A stretch of DNA of 64,000 bases, taken from positions 1 to 64,000 of the forward strand of contig OMWS01000006.1 of the NCBI GenBank assembly GCA_900314825.1. The letters run 5' to 3'. A model generated the notes under the pieces. That model was not told the origin of the DNA. It made no database searches and worked only from the letters and a program-made list of their open reading frames with translations. This document shows, one piece after another, positions 52,428 through 60,299 of this stretch. Within the stretch, counting starts at the first letter, position 1. The number at the start of each line of letters is the position of its first letter. The position numbers and the translations under genes were made by a program. This DNA is from an uncultured Veillonellaceae bacterium (GTDB lineage: Bacteria > Bacillota > Negativicutes > Selenomonadales > Selenomonadaceae).

Positions 52428-53717
52428 ATGGCATCTGCCACATCGGACTCGGCGCAAAGGAGTCTCTGGAACCGCAATTATCTCTTCACGATCGCTGTGA
52501 ACCTGCTCGTCTACAGCGTCCATTTCCTGCTCATGCTCTGGTCGACGGCGTATGCGATGGAGCAGTTCGGCGCGTCCATCAGCCTCGCGGGCCTCGCGTC
52601 CGGCCTCTTCATCGTCGGCGCGCTCTTCGCTCGCATCCCGTGCGGGCGCTTCATTGATTTCGTCGGCCGCCGCAAGATGTTCCTCGCGGGCTCGAGCCTC
52701 TTCTTTTTGCTCATCCTCGCCTATCTTGCCGCGCCGACGCTTGTGGTCTTCATGGTCGTGCGCTTCGTGCACGGCGTGTCGTTCGGCATGACGTCGACGG
52801 CGGCGAGCACGATTGTCGCGGCGCTCATCCCGCTCGCGCAGATGGGCACGGGCATCGGCTACTTCACGCTCGGCGTCACAATCGCCTCGGCCGTCGGTCC
52901 GTTCCTCGCCATGAACCTCACGGCAGCGCACGCCTTTGACCTCGGCATCGAGATCACGGCTGGCGCGGCATTCGTCATTTTCCTGCTTTCGCTTTTCATA
53001 AAGGCGCCAGAGCGCGAGATCTTGCCGCAGGAGAAGGAAGACCTCCGGCGCGTGTCCTTCGACCGCTTCTTCGCCATGAAATCACTCGCGATTTCCTTCA
53101 TCGCGCTCATGGGCGGCGTCTGCTACTCGACCGTGCTCTCGTTCCTCGGCGCGTATACGACGAGCATCGGCGTCACCGGCATCGGCGCGACGTGCTTCTT
53201 CCTCTGCTTCGCTGCGACCTCCTTCATCAGCCGTCCGCTGACCGGGTACCTCCTCGACAACTACGGCGGCAACGTCGTCATCTATCCATCGCTCGCCTCC
53301 ATGGCCGTCGCCATGCTCATCATCGCGAACGCCGCGAGCGATGTGCCGATGCTCATCGGCGCGCTGTTCCTCGGCTTCGGCTACGGCACGGTCACAGCGT
53401 CCTGCCATGCGCTCGCCGTCCACTGTGCGCCAATGCATCAGGTCGGTGTCGCGACGAGCACGTACTTCGTGCTCCTCGACTTCGGCATCGGCGTCGGCCC
53501 GTACACGCTCGGCAGCTTCGTGCCGGACTTCGGCTTTTCCATCGTCTACCTTGCCGCCGGCGCCCTCGCGCTCCTCGGCATGGGGCTCTACTACCTCCTG
53601 ATCGCCCGCTTCGGTCGCTTCACGCGCCACCAGATGGACCGCACGGCCGAAGCGAAAGCCATCATCGCCCAGCGCCGCGAGCACTTCTACCAAGAAGCGC
53701 TTGCCGCCGGACGTTGA
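52428..53717 (+). CDS. Major facilitator superfamily transporter
   Basis: 429 residues with about twelve membrane helices. The loop between helices 2 and 3 reads GRFIDFVGRRKMF, the MFS signature motif A. A long cytoplasmic loop (ERE...EKEDLRRVSFDRFF) divides the halves. Most like drug or metabolite exporters of the YwoG/MFS_1 kind. GAAAGGGGTCTTCCAAA precedes the ATG. The adjacent divergent LysR gene is its probable regulator. Confidence 0.9.
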   Translation: MASATSDSAQRSLWNRNYLFTIAVNLLVYSVHFLLMLWSTAYAMEQFGASISLAGLASGLFIVGALFARIPCGRFIDFVGRRKMFLAGSSLFFLLILAYLAAPTLVVFMVVRFVHGVSFGMTSTAASTIVAALIPLAQMGTGIGYFTLGVTIASAVGPFLAMNLTAAHAFDLGIEITAGAAFVIFLLSLFIKAPEREILPQEKEDLRRVSFDRFFAMKSLAISFIALMGGVCYSTVLSFLGAYTTSIGVTGIGATCFFLCFAATSFISRPLTGYLLDNYGGNVVIYPSLASMAVAMLIIANAASDVPMLIGALFLGFGYGTVTASCHALAVHCAPMHQVGVATSTYFVLLDFGIGVGPYTLGSFVPDFGFSIVYLAAGALALLGMGLYYLLIARFGRFTRHQMDRTAEAKAIIAQRREHFYQEALAAGR

Positions 53718-53747
53718 TATATCTCTACTCATTTACCCTTGTCCTTT

Positions 53748-53797
53748 GCCGTGCGCGATGATGATTCCCATAACAACCATCGCGCACGGCTTTTTTT
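53748..53797 (+). terminator. Terminator after the MFS gene
   Basis: A perfect 13-bp stem (GCCGTGCGCGATG and its complement) followed by seven T. Confidence 0.9.
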
Positions 53798-53849
53798 CGA
53801 GCCGGAAATTTTCTGCGTAAGACGATGGCTCCAGGTACGCCTCCAAATT

Positions 53850-53887
53850 GACATTCAGTAAAAATTGATATACAATGTATATCAATA
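53850..53887 (+). promoter_or_regulatory. mazEF promoter and operator
   Basis: TTGACA, 17 bp, TACAAT. The perfect palindrome TTGATATAC-AAT-GTATATCAA covers the -10, as expected for a site bound by the antitoxin MazE to shut off its own operon. Confidence 0.75.
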
Positions 53888-53905
53888 GAAAAGGGGTTGA
53901 TTTCC

Positions 53906-54169
53906 ATGGAAGCAACGCTCACGAAATGGGGCAACAGCATTGGGGTGCGCATCCCCAGCCAGATGGCAGCGGAGATTGGATTCCGCAGCGGGTCAAAAGT
54001 GGAAATCCGTTCGCGCCGCGACGAAATCATCATCCGTCCGAAGTACGATCTCAAAGACCTCTACGAGCGTCATTACCACAAACCGCTCGCGCACATCACG
54101 GCGGAGGATGTCGGCGAGGTCAAGGAAATGGACTGGGGCGGAGACGTCGGAGCGGAGGTGCTGGACTGA
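53906..54169 (+). CDS. mazE: MazE-type antitoxin (AbrB fold)
   Basis: 87 residues. The N-terminal 45 residues are an AbrB/SpoVT DNA-binding swapped hairpin (TLTKWGNSIGVRIPSQMAAEIGF); the acidic tail would wrap the toxin. It neutralises MazF and represses its own promoter. AAAAGGGGTTGATTTCC precedes the ATG at 53906. The toxin gene starts at the next base after its stop codon. Confidence 0.9.
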   Translation: MEATLTKWGNSIGVRIPSQMAAEIGFRSGSKVEIRSRRDEIIIRPKYDLKDLYERHYHKPLAHITAEDVGEVKEMDWGGDVGAEVLD

Positions 54170-54508
54170 ATGTTTCACCAAGGCGATATTTGCAAAGTGA
54201 ACTTGAATCCGGTTGCCGGCCACGAGCAAGGCAATTACCGGCCGGTCATGATCGTCAGCCGTGACGACGTCCCGCTGCCCGGTGGCTTGCAGATTGTCAT
54301 CCCCATCACGAGCCATCGGCACGGATTCGCGTTGGAATTTGACCTGCCGGAAGGGATGGCTACGACTGGATACGCCTTGCCCTTCCACGTCCGTTCTCTC
54401 GATCTGCAGAAGCGAAACGCGCGCTTCATCGAGCACGCGCCTGCGGACTTCATCGAAAAATGTTGCAGCATCACGGGTCAGTTGTTTGACACCGATAGAG
54501 ATGTATAA
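54170..54508 (+). CDS. mazF: MazF-type mRNA interferase toxin
   Basis: 112 residues, PemK/MazF family endoribonuclease. GDICKVNLNPVAGHEQGNYRPVMIVS is the family's opening, with the catalytic Arg in YRPV. PITSHRHGFALEFDLPEG and VRSLDLQKRNARFI complete the fold. With MazE it forms a type II toxin-antitoxin pair. Confidence 0.92.
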   Translation: MFHQGDICKVNLNPVAGHEQGNYRPVMIVSRDDVPLPGGLQIVIPITSHRHGFALEFDLPEGMATTGYALPFHVRSLDLQKRNARFIEHAPADFIEKCCSITGQLFDTDRDV

Positions 54509-54594
54509 AAGTGCCAGCCTTTTTTCAGCAAATCAACATTTAAATGTTCGAGAGGATGCTGACGGTCTCTGCTGACGGGTGTTGAAAATTTTGA

Positions 54595-54623
54595 TTGACA
54601 ATAACTTTCGCGAATGATACAAT
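54595..54623 (+). promoter_or_regulatory. Promoter of the riboswitch transcript
   Basis: TTGACA (54595-54600), 17 bp, TACAAT (54618-54623), about 50 bp before the conserved core of the cobalamin riboswitch. Confidence 0.7.
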
Positions 54624-54674
54624 AACCACGTTGATAGAAATCGAATGAAATCGACGACAACTTCATATCGATTG

Positions 54675-54862
54675 GATCAGGTGTCGCAAGACTCAATAGA
54701 GAAGCCGGTACGTTTTTCAAATCCGGCGCGGTCCCGCCACTGTATCAGCGAGTGCTGTTGCAATGCATTTTTGCACGTCACTGGAGATGGAGAAGCATCT
54801 CTGGGAAGGCGCAGCAGCATGATGACCTGGAGCCAGGAGAACTGCCTGATTGACAATCACCG
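54675..54862 (+). ncRNA. Cobalamin (B12) riboswitch
   Basis: The conserved blocks occur in order: AATAGAGAAGCCGGT, AAATCCGGCGCGGTCCCGCC-ACTGTA, GGGAAGGCGCAGCAG and the B12 box GAGCCAGGAGAACTGCC. This is a class-I cobalamin aptamer. The usual regulated gene does not follow: there is no credible ORF until the SLH porin at 55608. A hairpin (CTTTTCCC...GGGGAGAAGG, about 54959-54984) may be its expression platform. Confidence 0.9.
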
Positions 54863-55134
54863 TTTGACCTGCGAGCGATGGGGATGGGGATTCCAGCAAA
54901 GAGAGATCTGCGGCACGTGACCGCAGGCACACAGAACTGGATGATATCATAAAGATAGTCCTTTTCCCTGCGCGGGGAGAAGGGCTATTTACGTTTGACG
55001 AAAGGTTTTCTCAAGTGGATTCAGCCCCATTTGAGGAATTTTGCTCATATTTCATTCAGTTCTATTTTTCGCGCCCGTTTTCGGGCGCGAGGCCCCGGTT
55101 GTAGAGCTGGAGCCTTTCTTTTTCCAGATCAGGG
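54863..55134. other. Gap behind the riboswitch without a gene
   Basis: The stretch holds two hairpins (about 54959-54984 and CGCGCCCG-TTT-TCGGGCGCG at about 55073-55092) and no gene. A TTG-started frame from 54995 runs into the dispersed repeat and is not credible. It may be a decayed B12-regulated gene. Confidence 0.5.
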
Positions 55135-55332
55135 GCTGTTGCATTTACTGGAACGGTTTCATAAGACTGCCGTTCGTAACACCTACAGCAGGCTCTCCCT
55201 CTGGTAGAGCTGGCGCGCGTAGCGCGACTGAGAGGGTACGAGGGTGCGATTTGTCCCAAATGCAAAGAAGCCTTCGAAGCATTACGTTTTAACACAAACG
55301 ACTTGATGCTTTGAAAGGCTTCTTCTTTTTGT
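55135..55332. repeat. Dispersed repeat, twin of 62736-62990
   Basis: Begins GGGGCTGTTGCATTTACTGG, passes through the arm with CTGGCGCGCGTAGCGCGACTG and GGGTGCGATTTGT, and ends with a long hairpin (AAGAAGCCTTCGAAGCAT...ATGCTTTGAAAGGCTTCTT). The inverted twin at 62.7-63.0 kb has the same order but carries an extra palindromic insert of about 57 bp. Confidence 0.85.
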
Positions 55333-55376
55333 TTGGCTCAGTCCCCTCACCTTTGTCATGCCGCCTGCTTTTATTT

Positions 55377-55460
55377 GAGAATTTTTCTCGTTTTTTCAAA
55401 AGCGGCGACAGCGTGAGTATTTCCGTGAAATCTCGTAAAAATCAATGATAATCGTTGTCA
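55377..55460. promoter_or_regulatory. Two Fur-like boxes upstream of the SLH porin
   Basis: TTTGAGAATTTTTCTCG near 55375-55390 has the TGAGAAT-N-TTTCTC form of the boxes near 50.9 and 51.1 kb. TGATAATCGTTGTCA at 55446-55460 is close to the classic 7-1-7 Fur box. A TAGAAT-like -10 lies at about 55501, with a weak -35. Confidence 0.55.
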
Positions 55461-55607
55461 GTTCTATTTTATAGCTTTTGTGCATGACAATCTTCTTTTG
55501 ATAGAATGCACCTAGCGAACCGCGGCGCCTCTGTGAGGCAACGAGGAAACTCCCGAGGCGTGCGTCATCGCTGTCCCGTTCCTCTATTTTTGAAAGGAGT
55601 TTTCCTC

Positions 55608-56870
55608 ATGAAGAAAACACTCGTATCCGCACTCACGACGGCGCTCGTCGTCGGTGCTGCCTCCACGACGTTCGCTGCGTCGAACCCGTTCTCCGATGTC
55701 CCGACCGACCATTGGGCCTATGATGCAGTCACGCAGCTCGCGGCTGATGGCGTCATCGAAGGCTATGGCGACACGACGTTCCAGGGCGACAAGTCCATCA
55801 CGCGCTACGAAATGGCGCAGATGGTCGCGAAAGCCATGGCAAAGACGGACGTCTCCGCAACTGACAAGGCCATGATCGACAAGCTCGCAGCCGAATTTGC
55901 TGACGAGCTCAATAACCTCGGCGTCCGCGTCTCGAATCTCGAGAAGCATGCCGACATGGTGAAATGGAATGGCAAACTCGAATACACGTACAACAGCCAT
56001 CGTTCCTACGATGACAGCGGCGTAAAGAACAAGGACAACGAGAACTCGCTGCTGTTCCGTCTCGAGCCGCAGGCCGAAGTCAACGATCATTGGACGGTCA
56101 ACGCGCGCATCGATGCGAAGACGTACATGGATTCGGACAACGGCGGCGACGAGAACGAAGACGAGCTCAAGCTCCAGCGCGCTTGGGCGCAGGGCGACTA
56201 CAAGAACTTCTCCGTGAAGCTCGGCAAGTTCGCGCCGATCGATGACGACACGATCTTTGATACGGAGTTCTCCGGCGCGGAAGTCGCGTTCGGCAACCAG
56301 CTCACGTTCACGCTCGGCGCCGGCCGCTGGTCGGGCCTCTCCGAGGATTGGGAAGCAGCTGGCACGGACAGCACGGCGAACTACCAGTACGCCGGCCTCG
56401 GCTATGGTGTCGGCAAGCTCACGACGGGCCTCGACTACCATCACCTCGGCCTCAACGACTTCAACTATCCGGACGGCTCGAAGACGGAAGTCAAAGATGA
56501 CGCGAACATCTGGCTGTTCAAAGCTTCCTATGATTTCGACGGCACGAGCGGCCTGAACGGCTTCTACGCGCAGAACACGTCGGCAGAGGATCAGGCGAAG
56601 TCCGGCAGCATCGAGTACACGTACAAGGGCGCAGACCAGGAGAACGCCGGCACGTGGGGCGCTTGGCTCGCTTACCGTTACCTCGGCACGTACGCGACGC
56701 CGTCCAGCACGTATGATGCCGTGCAGACGGGCGAAAAAGCCTGGGAGATCGGCTTCGACTACGCGCCGTTCAAGAACGTCGTCGGCACGGTCCGCTATGC
56801 GGATGGCAAGACGATCGCGACGGACAAAGACGCGAACACGGTCTTCGGCCAGGTCGATTTCTACTTCTGA
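55608..56870 (+). CDS. SLH-domain outer-membrane porin (OmpM-like)
   Basis: 420 residues. Signal peptide (to TTFAAS), then one SLH domain (residues 26-85: NPFSDVPTDHWAYDAVTQLAADGVIEGY...ITRYEMAQMVAKAM), a coiled-coil stretch, and a beta-barrel of about 300 residues ending in F (QVDFYF). In Negativicutes such proteins tie the outer membrane to peptidoglycan through the SLH domain and form general diffusion channels. It is one of the clearest signs of the organism's class. TTGAAAGGAGTTTTCCTC precedes the ATG. Confidence 0.93.
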   Translation: MKKTLVSALTTALVVGAASTTFAASNPFSDVPTDHWAYDAVTQLAADGVIEGYGDTTFQGDKSITRYEMAQMVAKAMAKTDVSATDKAMIDKLAAEFADELNNLGVRVSNLEKHADMVKWNGKLEYTYNSHRSYDDSGVKNKDNENSLLFRLEPQAEVNDHWTVNARIDAKTYMDSDNGGDENEDELKLQRAWAQGDYKNFSVKLGKFAPIDDDTIFDTEFSGAEVAFGNQLTFTLGAGRWSGLSEDWEAAGTDSTANYQYAGLGYGVGKLTTGLDYHHLGLNDFNYPDGSKTEVKDDANIWLFKASYDFDGTSGLNGFYAQNTSAEDQAKSGSIEYTYKGADQENAGTWGAWLAYRYLGTYATPSSTYDAVQTGEKAWEIGFDYAPFKNVVGTVRYADGKTIATDKDANTVFGQVDFYF

Positions 56871-56898
56871 TTTCCAGGGATCTCTCCTTCCCCTATAA

Positions 56899-56940
56899 CA
56901 AGAACGCCGTTGCAACCACGCGGTTGCAACGGCGTTCTTG
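56899..56940. terminator. Bidirectional terminator
   Basis: A 19-bp stem (AAGAACGCCGTTGCAACC and its complement) with T-rich flanks, between the convergent porin and exonuclease genes. Confidence 0.9.
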
Positions 56941-56951
56941 TTTGCCTTTTT

Positions 56952-57608
56952 TCACAGTTCCTCCGACAGCTTCAAGAGCTCCGGGCAGAGGTCGCCGATG
57001 GAGCTCGTGACGTCTTTCGGCTGCAGGATGTCGAGCACGGGCTGCATCGTCTTCTTGAACTTCGCGTCGTCCTGCATGAGCGCGAGGATCGCGCTCGTAT
57101 TGATCGCGTCGTCGAGCGCCGTGTGCTGCGTGCCCTCGAAATTCTTGTCCATCGCGCCGAGCGCGTGCTTGAGTGCCAGGCTGTTGTGCAGGCCGAGGCG
57201 GTCGTCGAACTGCTGCTGGAGATCGACCCAGCGGCGGTCGAGCCACGCGAGGTCAAAGGCGGGAAGCTTCACGCGGCATTCCGTCTTCAGCTGCTTGATG
57301 TCCGACATGCTCCACGAATAAATCATCGTCGGCTCTTCGCCGACCCAGTCGACGAACGCCTGAAAGCTTGGCACGAAGACGTCGCCCGTATCGACCATCG
57401 CCTGCGTGATGCTCGTGAGGCGCGTGATGTGCTTCTTGATCGCGCCGTACTCCGGCTTGACGTAGCATTGGAACGTGTCTTCCTGCTGGAAATCGTCACC
57501 GAGCCGCACAGCGCCGAATTCGATGACTTCCTCGCGCATCCGCTGCCGGATCTCGCGCTGCTCGCGGTCCACCGGATTCATCTCGAGATCGACCACCACA
57601 TGCTTCAT
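56952..57608 (-). CDS. DEDDh 3'-5' exonuclease-domain protein
   Basis: 218 residues, DnaQ/KapD-like fold. Motif I reads VVDLEMNP near the N-terminus, motif II lies in YSWSMSDIKQL and motif III reads HTALDDA, so the DEDDh metal ligands are present. It probably trims DNA or RNA ends. The ATG at 57608 gives MKHVVVDLEM and follows GAAGGGGAATC; a start at 57638 is possible. Confidence 0.85.
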   Translation of the reverse strand: MKHVVVDLEMNPVDREQREIRQRMREEVIEFGAVRLGDDFQQEDTFQCYVKPEYGAIKKHITRLTSITQAMVDTGDVFVPSFQAFVDWVGEEPTMIYSWSMSDIKQLKTECRVKLPAFDLAWLDRRWVDLQQQFDDRLGLHNSLALKHALGAMDKNFEGTQHTALDDAINTSAILALMQDDAKFKKTMQPVLDILQPKDVTSSIGDLCPELLKLSEEL

Positions 57609-57707
57609 ACCATGATTCCCCTTCATTTCCGTATCCATACAATCGCAACTTTTATTTTACGGCAAAATATCGAGCGTGACAAGGAAAACATATGGTATAC
57701 TGAAATA

Positions 57708-57826
57708 GTCCCCTACGCCTCCCCCTCTGGGGGAGGTGCCGAGCGAATGCGAGGCGGATAAGCAGACGCTTGACGCTTTAGCGTTTTAGCGGTCGCTTAT
57801 GCCGCTTGCGGCGGAGGGTGACGCCT
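57708..57826. repeat. Palindromic repeat copy upstream of the HAD gene
   Basis: CTCCCCCTCTGGGGGAGG, GCCGAGCG...GCGAGGCGGA, then the GATAAGCAGACGC...GCGACC...TTATG palindrome. The first part is the closest relative of the module inside nadB. Confidence 0.8.
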
Positions 57827-57859
57827 AATGCGATTCACAAACAAAAGGAAAGGACACAC

Positions 57860-58498
57860 ATGTACGAACTCTATCTCTTCGACTTCGACTACACGCTCGT
57901 GAATTCCGAGCAAGGCATCGTCGGCTGCTTCCGCCGCACGATTGAAAAATGGCAGCTGCCGCGGCCGGCGGACGACGCGATCCGCCACACGATCGGCCTG
58001 CCGATGGAAAAAGCCGTCGCCATCCTCACGGGGCTCACGGACGCGGATGACATCGACCGCTTCATCACGGACTACAAGCGCGACGCCGACATCCATATGA
58101 CGCCCGGCACGCACTTCTTCCCTGACACGCTGCCGACGCTGCGCGCCCTTCGCGCGCGCGGCGCGAAGATCGCCATCATCTCGACGAAGACGCGCACCCG
58201 CATTGAGGAAAAATTCGTCGTCGATCATTGCACGGACCTCATCGACCGCATCATCGGCTGCGAAGACGTCACGGCCATGAAGCCCAGCCCCGAGGGCATC
58301 GAAAAGGCCATCGCGCTCTTCGGCGCAAAAAAAGAAGCCGTCCTCTATACCGGGGACAGCCTCGTCGATGCGGGCGCCGCGAAAAACGCAGGCGTCGCCT
58401 TCGCCGCCGTGACGACAGGGACGACGGAGGCGGCTGCATTCGCGGATGTGCCGCATATAAAAATCATGAAATCATTGAAAGATTTGCTCATATTGTAA
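57860..58498 (+). CDS. HAD-superfamily phosphatase (phosphoglycolate phosphatase-like)
   Basis: 212 residues. Motif I DFDYTLVNS carries the nucleophile Asp, motif II is IISTK, motif III is KPSPEGIEKA and motif IV is GDSLVDAGAAKNAG; a helical cap lies between I and II. The second Asp of motif I is replaced by Tyr in DFDYT, as in some homologues. The substrate is unknown, possibly a sugar phosphate. AAGGAAAGGACACAC precedes the ATG. Confidence 0.88.
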   Translation: MYELYLFDFDYTLVNSEQGIVGCFRRTIEKWQLPRPADDAIRHTIGLPMEKAVAILTGLTDADDIDRFITDYKRDADIHMTPGTHFFPDTLPTLRALRARGAKIAIISTKTRTRIEEKFVVDHCTDLIDRIIGCEDVTAMKPSPEGIEKAIALFGAKKEAVLYTGDSLVDAGAAKNAGVAFAAVTTGTTEAAAFADVPHIKIMKSLKDLLIL

Positions 58499-58508
58499 TG
58501 CGTAGAAA

Positions 58509-58561
58509 AAGGCCAGCCGAAGCTGACCTTCCTGCTCGGTTTGCGACTCCGAGACTTTTTT
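58509..58561. terminator. Two back-to-back terminator hairpins
   Basis: AGGCCAGC-CGAA-GCTGACCT (58509-58530) with a leftward T run ends the small toxin mRNA. CTCGG...CCGAG (58535-58553) with six T ends the HAD transcript rightward. Confidence 0.75.
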
Positions 58562-58574
58562 GTGCTTTGCTGCG

Positions 58575-58661
58575 TCAGTGCCGGTCAAGCCACTTGCAAA
58601 TGTAATAGCTAGTTACCGTTGCTGCGACCGACACCAAAAACGTGAGAAGATAGTGCGTCAT
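58575..58661 (-). CDS. Small Fst/Ldr-like membrane peptide, candidate type I toxin
   Basis: A 28-residue peptide with one membrane helix (YLLTFLVSVAATVTSYYIC) and the tail KWLDRH, close to the C-terminal pattern (K/R-W-L-D) of Fst-type toxins. It has a very strong ribosome site (AGGAGGAGGTG), its own promoter and terminator, and a divergent small RNA matching its start region. Such peptides damage the membrane when free; the activity is inferred. Confidence 0.78.
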   Translation of the reverse strand: MTHYLLTFLVSVAATVTSYYICKWLDRH

Positions 58662-58710
58662 GCCGAACACCTCCTCCTACCGCGCACAGAGGATGTTCCG
58701 CAGCACCGTT

Positions 58711-58739
58711 ATTATAACAAGGCCTTGCAATTTCGGCAA
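58711..58739 (-). promoter_or_regulatory. Promoter of the Fst-like toxin
   Basis: Leftward TTGCCG, 17 bp, perfect TATAAT. Its -35 overlaps the spacer of the opposite sRNA promoter. Confidence 0.75.
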
Positions 58740-58752
58740 GATGTGATAAAAT
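58725..58752 (+). promoter_or_regulatory. Promoter of the divergent antitoxin sRNA
   Basis: TTGCAA, 16 bp, TAAAAT, facing away from the toxin promoter and interleaved with it. Confidence 0.65.
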
Positions 58753-58759
58753 ACAAGTA

Positions 58760-58825
58760 AGCTAAGACGTGAGAAGATGTCATGCTGAACAAAGCCCCTA
58801 GGACTGCAACCTGGGGGCTTTTCTA
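58760..58825 (+). ncRNA. Candidate divergent antitoxin sRNA
   Basis: About 65 nt with a terminator (AGCCCC...GGGGGCT, TTTT) at its end. Positions 58767-58790 repeat the antisense sequence of the toxin's start region: ACGTGAGAAGAT equals 58640-58651 and GTCATGCTGAAC matches 58657-58668 with one change. The RNA can thus pair with the toxin mRNA over its start codon and first codons, leaving a 5-nt bulge. Confidence 0.7.
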
Positions 58826-58841
58826 TGTCCAACTTTCAATT

Positions 58842-59618
58842 TCACAACATATTCTTGAGGAACGCCTGCGTGCGTTCCTCTTTTGGATGCGCGAAAAATG
58901 TTTGCGGGTCGCCTTCTTCGACGATGACGCCGTCGGCCATGAAGATGACGTGGCTCGCGGCTTCGCGCGCGAACGCCATTTCGTGCGTGACGACGACCAT
59001 CGTCATATGCTCGGCGGCAAGCTCGCGCATCGTGCGCAGGACCTCGCCCGTAAGCTCAGGGTCAAGCGCGCTCGTCGGCTCGTCGAACAGCAGGATGTCT
59101 GGCTTCATGCAGAGCGCGCGGGCGATGGCGACGCGCTGCTGCTGGCCGCCCGAGAGCTGCGCGGGATAGTAGTCTGCACGCTCTTCGAGGCCAACTTTTT
59201 TGAGCAGCGCCATCGCTTCCGGCAAGACCTCTTCTTTCGCGCGCTTTTTCACGTGCACGGGCGCCTCGAGGAGATTCTCGAGCACCGTCATGTGCGGGAA
59301 AAGATTGAACTGCTGGAACACCATGCCCGTATGCGCGAGCAGCCGGCGGCTGTCGGCTTCGCTCGCGTACGACACGACGCCATCGCCTTTCGTCGAGGCG
59401 AGCGTCTCGCCCTCGATCTCGACGGAGCCCGCCGTGATGTCTTCGAGCCGGTTGATGCAGCGGAGCAGCGTGCTTTTCCCGGAGCCGGACGGCCCGATGA
59501 TTGCGAGCACCTCGCCGCGCCGCACGGTGACATCGATGCCTTTCAGAACTTCGACCGCGCCATACGATTTCCGGATGCCGCGCATGCGGAGCATGACATC
59601 ATCTTGCGTATTTGCCAT
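58842..59618 (-). CDS. Polar amino acid ABC transporter ATPase
   Basis: 258 residues, GlnQ/HisP-type. Walker [11 protein letters not shown]-loop [12 protein letters not shown], signature LSGGQQQR, Walker [12 protein letters not shown] and the His of VVVTHEM are all present. GGAGGCGCATT precedes the ATG, which overlaps the permease gene end by 20 bp. The cognate binding protein is not in the window, so the substrate cannot be named. Confidence 0.93.
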   Translation of the reverse strand: MANTQDDVMLRMRGIRKSYGAVEVLKGIDVTVRRGEVLAIIGPSGSGKSTLLRCINRLEDITAGSVEIEGETLASTKGDGVVSYASEADSRRLLAHTGMVFQQFNLFPHMTVLENLLEAPVHVKKRAKEEVLPEAMALLKKVGLEERADYYPAQLSGGQQQRVAIARALCMKPDILLFDEPTSALDPELTGEVLRTMRELAAEHMTMVVVTHEMAFAREAASHVIFMADGVIVEEGDPQTFFAHPKEERTQAFLKNML

Positions 59619-60243
59619 AATGCGCCTCCAGCTTCTTGAATCCCCACGTCAGCACAGCCGTCATCGCGAGATAGAAGACGGCGGCGATGACGAACGGCGT
59701 CATGTCGAACTCGCGCTGCACGATCGTGCGCGCGACGCGCAGCAGATCGTTCATCGCGAGGATGTAGATGAGCGACGTGTCCTTCACGAGGTTGATCGTC
59801 TCGTTGCTCACGGGCGGCAGCACCATGCGGATGACCTGCGGCAGGATGATGCGCCGCATCGTCTGCGGATACGTCATGCCGAGCGTCTTCGCCGCCTCAT
59901 ACTGCCCGCGCGGCACGGACTGGATGCCGGCGCGGAAGATCTCGGCGAAGTACGCCGCATAGTTCAACGTGAAGGCGAGGAGCGCCGCCGCCATGTCCGG
60001 CAGCAAGATGCCGATCATCGGCAGCGCGAAATAGACGAAGAGCAGCTGCAGCATCAGCGGCGTACCGCGCATGAGCCAGACGTAAAATTCCATGAAGCGC
60101 GCAAGCGGCCGGAAGCTCGACAGCCGCCCGAGCGCCGCCAAGATGCCGAGCGGCAGCGCGAGCACGAGCGTCACGCAGAAAATCTCGAGCGTGATCTTCG
60201 ACCCGTCGAGCATCAGCACCGCCGTGTCCAATAGTTGTTCCAT
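59599..60243 (-). CDS. Polar amino acid ABC transporter permease
   Basis: 214 residues, HisM/GlnP type, with about five helices. [18 protein letters not shown] and the EAA loop [23 protein letters not shown] are typical. Together with the ATPase it makes a two-gene operon; a homodimer of this permease is likely, as no second permease gene is present. AAAAGGGGAGACCCG precedes the ATG. Confidence 0.92.
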   Translation of the reverse strand: MEQLLDTAVLMLDGSKITLEIFCVTLVLALPLGILAALGRLSSFRPLARFMEFYVWLMRGTPLMLQLLFVYFALPMIGILLPDMAAALLAFTLNYAAYFAEIFRAGIQSVPRGQYEAAKTLGMTYPQTMRRIILPQVIRMVLPPVSNETINLVKDTSLIYILAMNDLLRVARTIVQREFDMTPFVIAAVFYLAMTAVLTWGFKKLEAHYGKYAR

Positions 60244-60299
60244 CGGGGTCTCCCCTTTTCGGTTGTTTGTTCATTTAGTACGATAAAGTATTAACTTGT

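Noticed and set aside
54995-55207. A 70-codon frame behind the cobalamin riboswitch
   Set aside because: It needs a TTG start without a ribosome site and its second half is the dispersed repeat. It may be a remnant, but not a supported gene.
55500-55607. RNase P-like or other structured RNA in the porin leader (GAGGCAACGAGGAAACTCCC)
   Set aside because: The resemblance is limited to GAGGAAA; the other conserved RNase P regions are absent and the space is too short.
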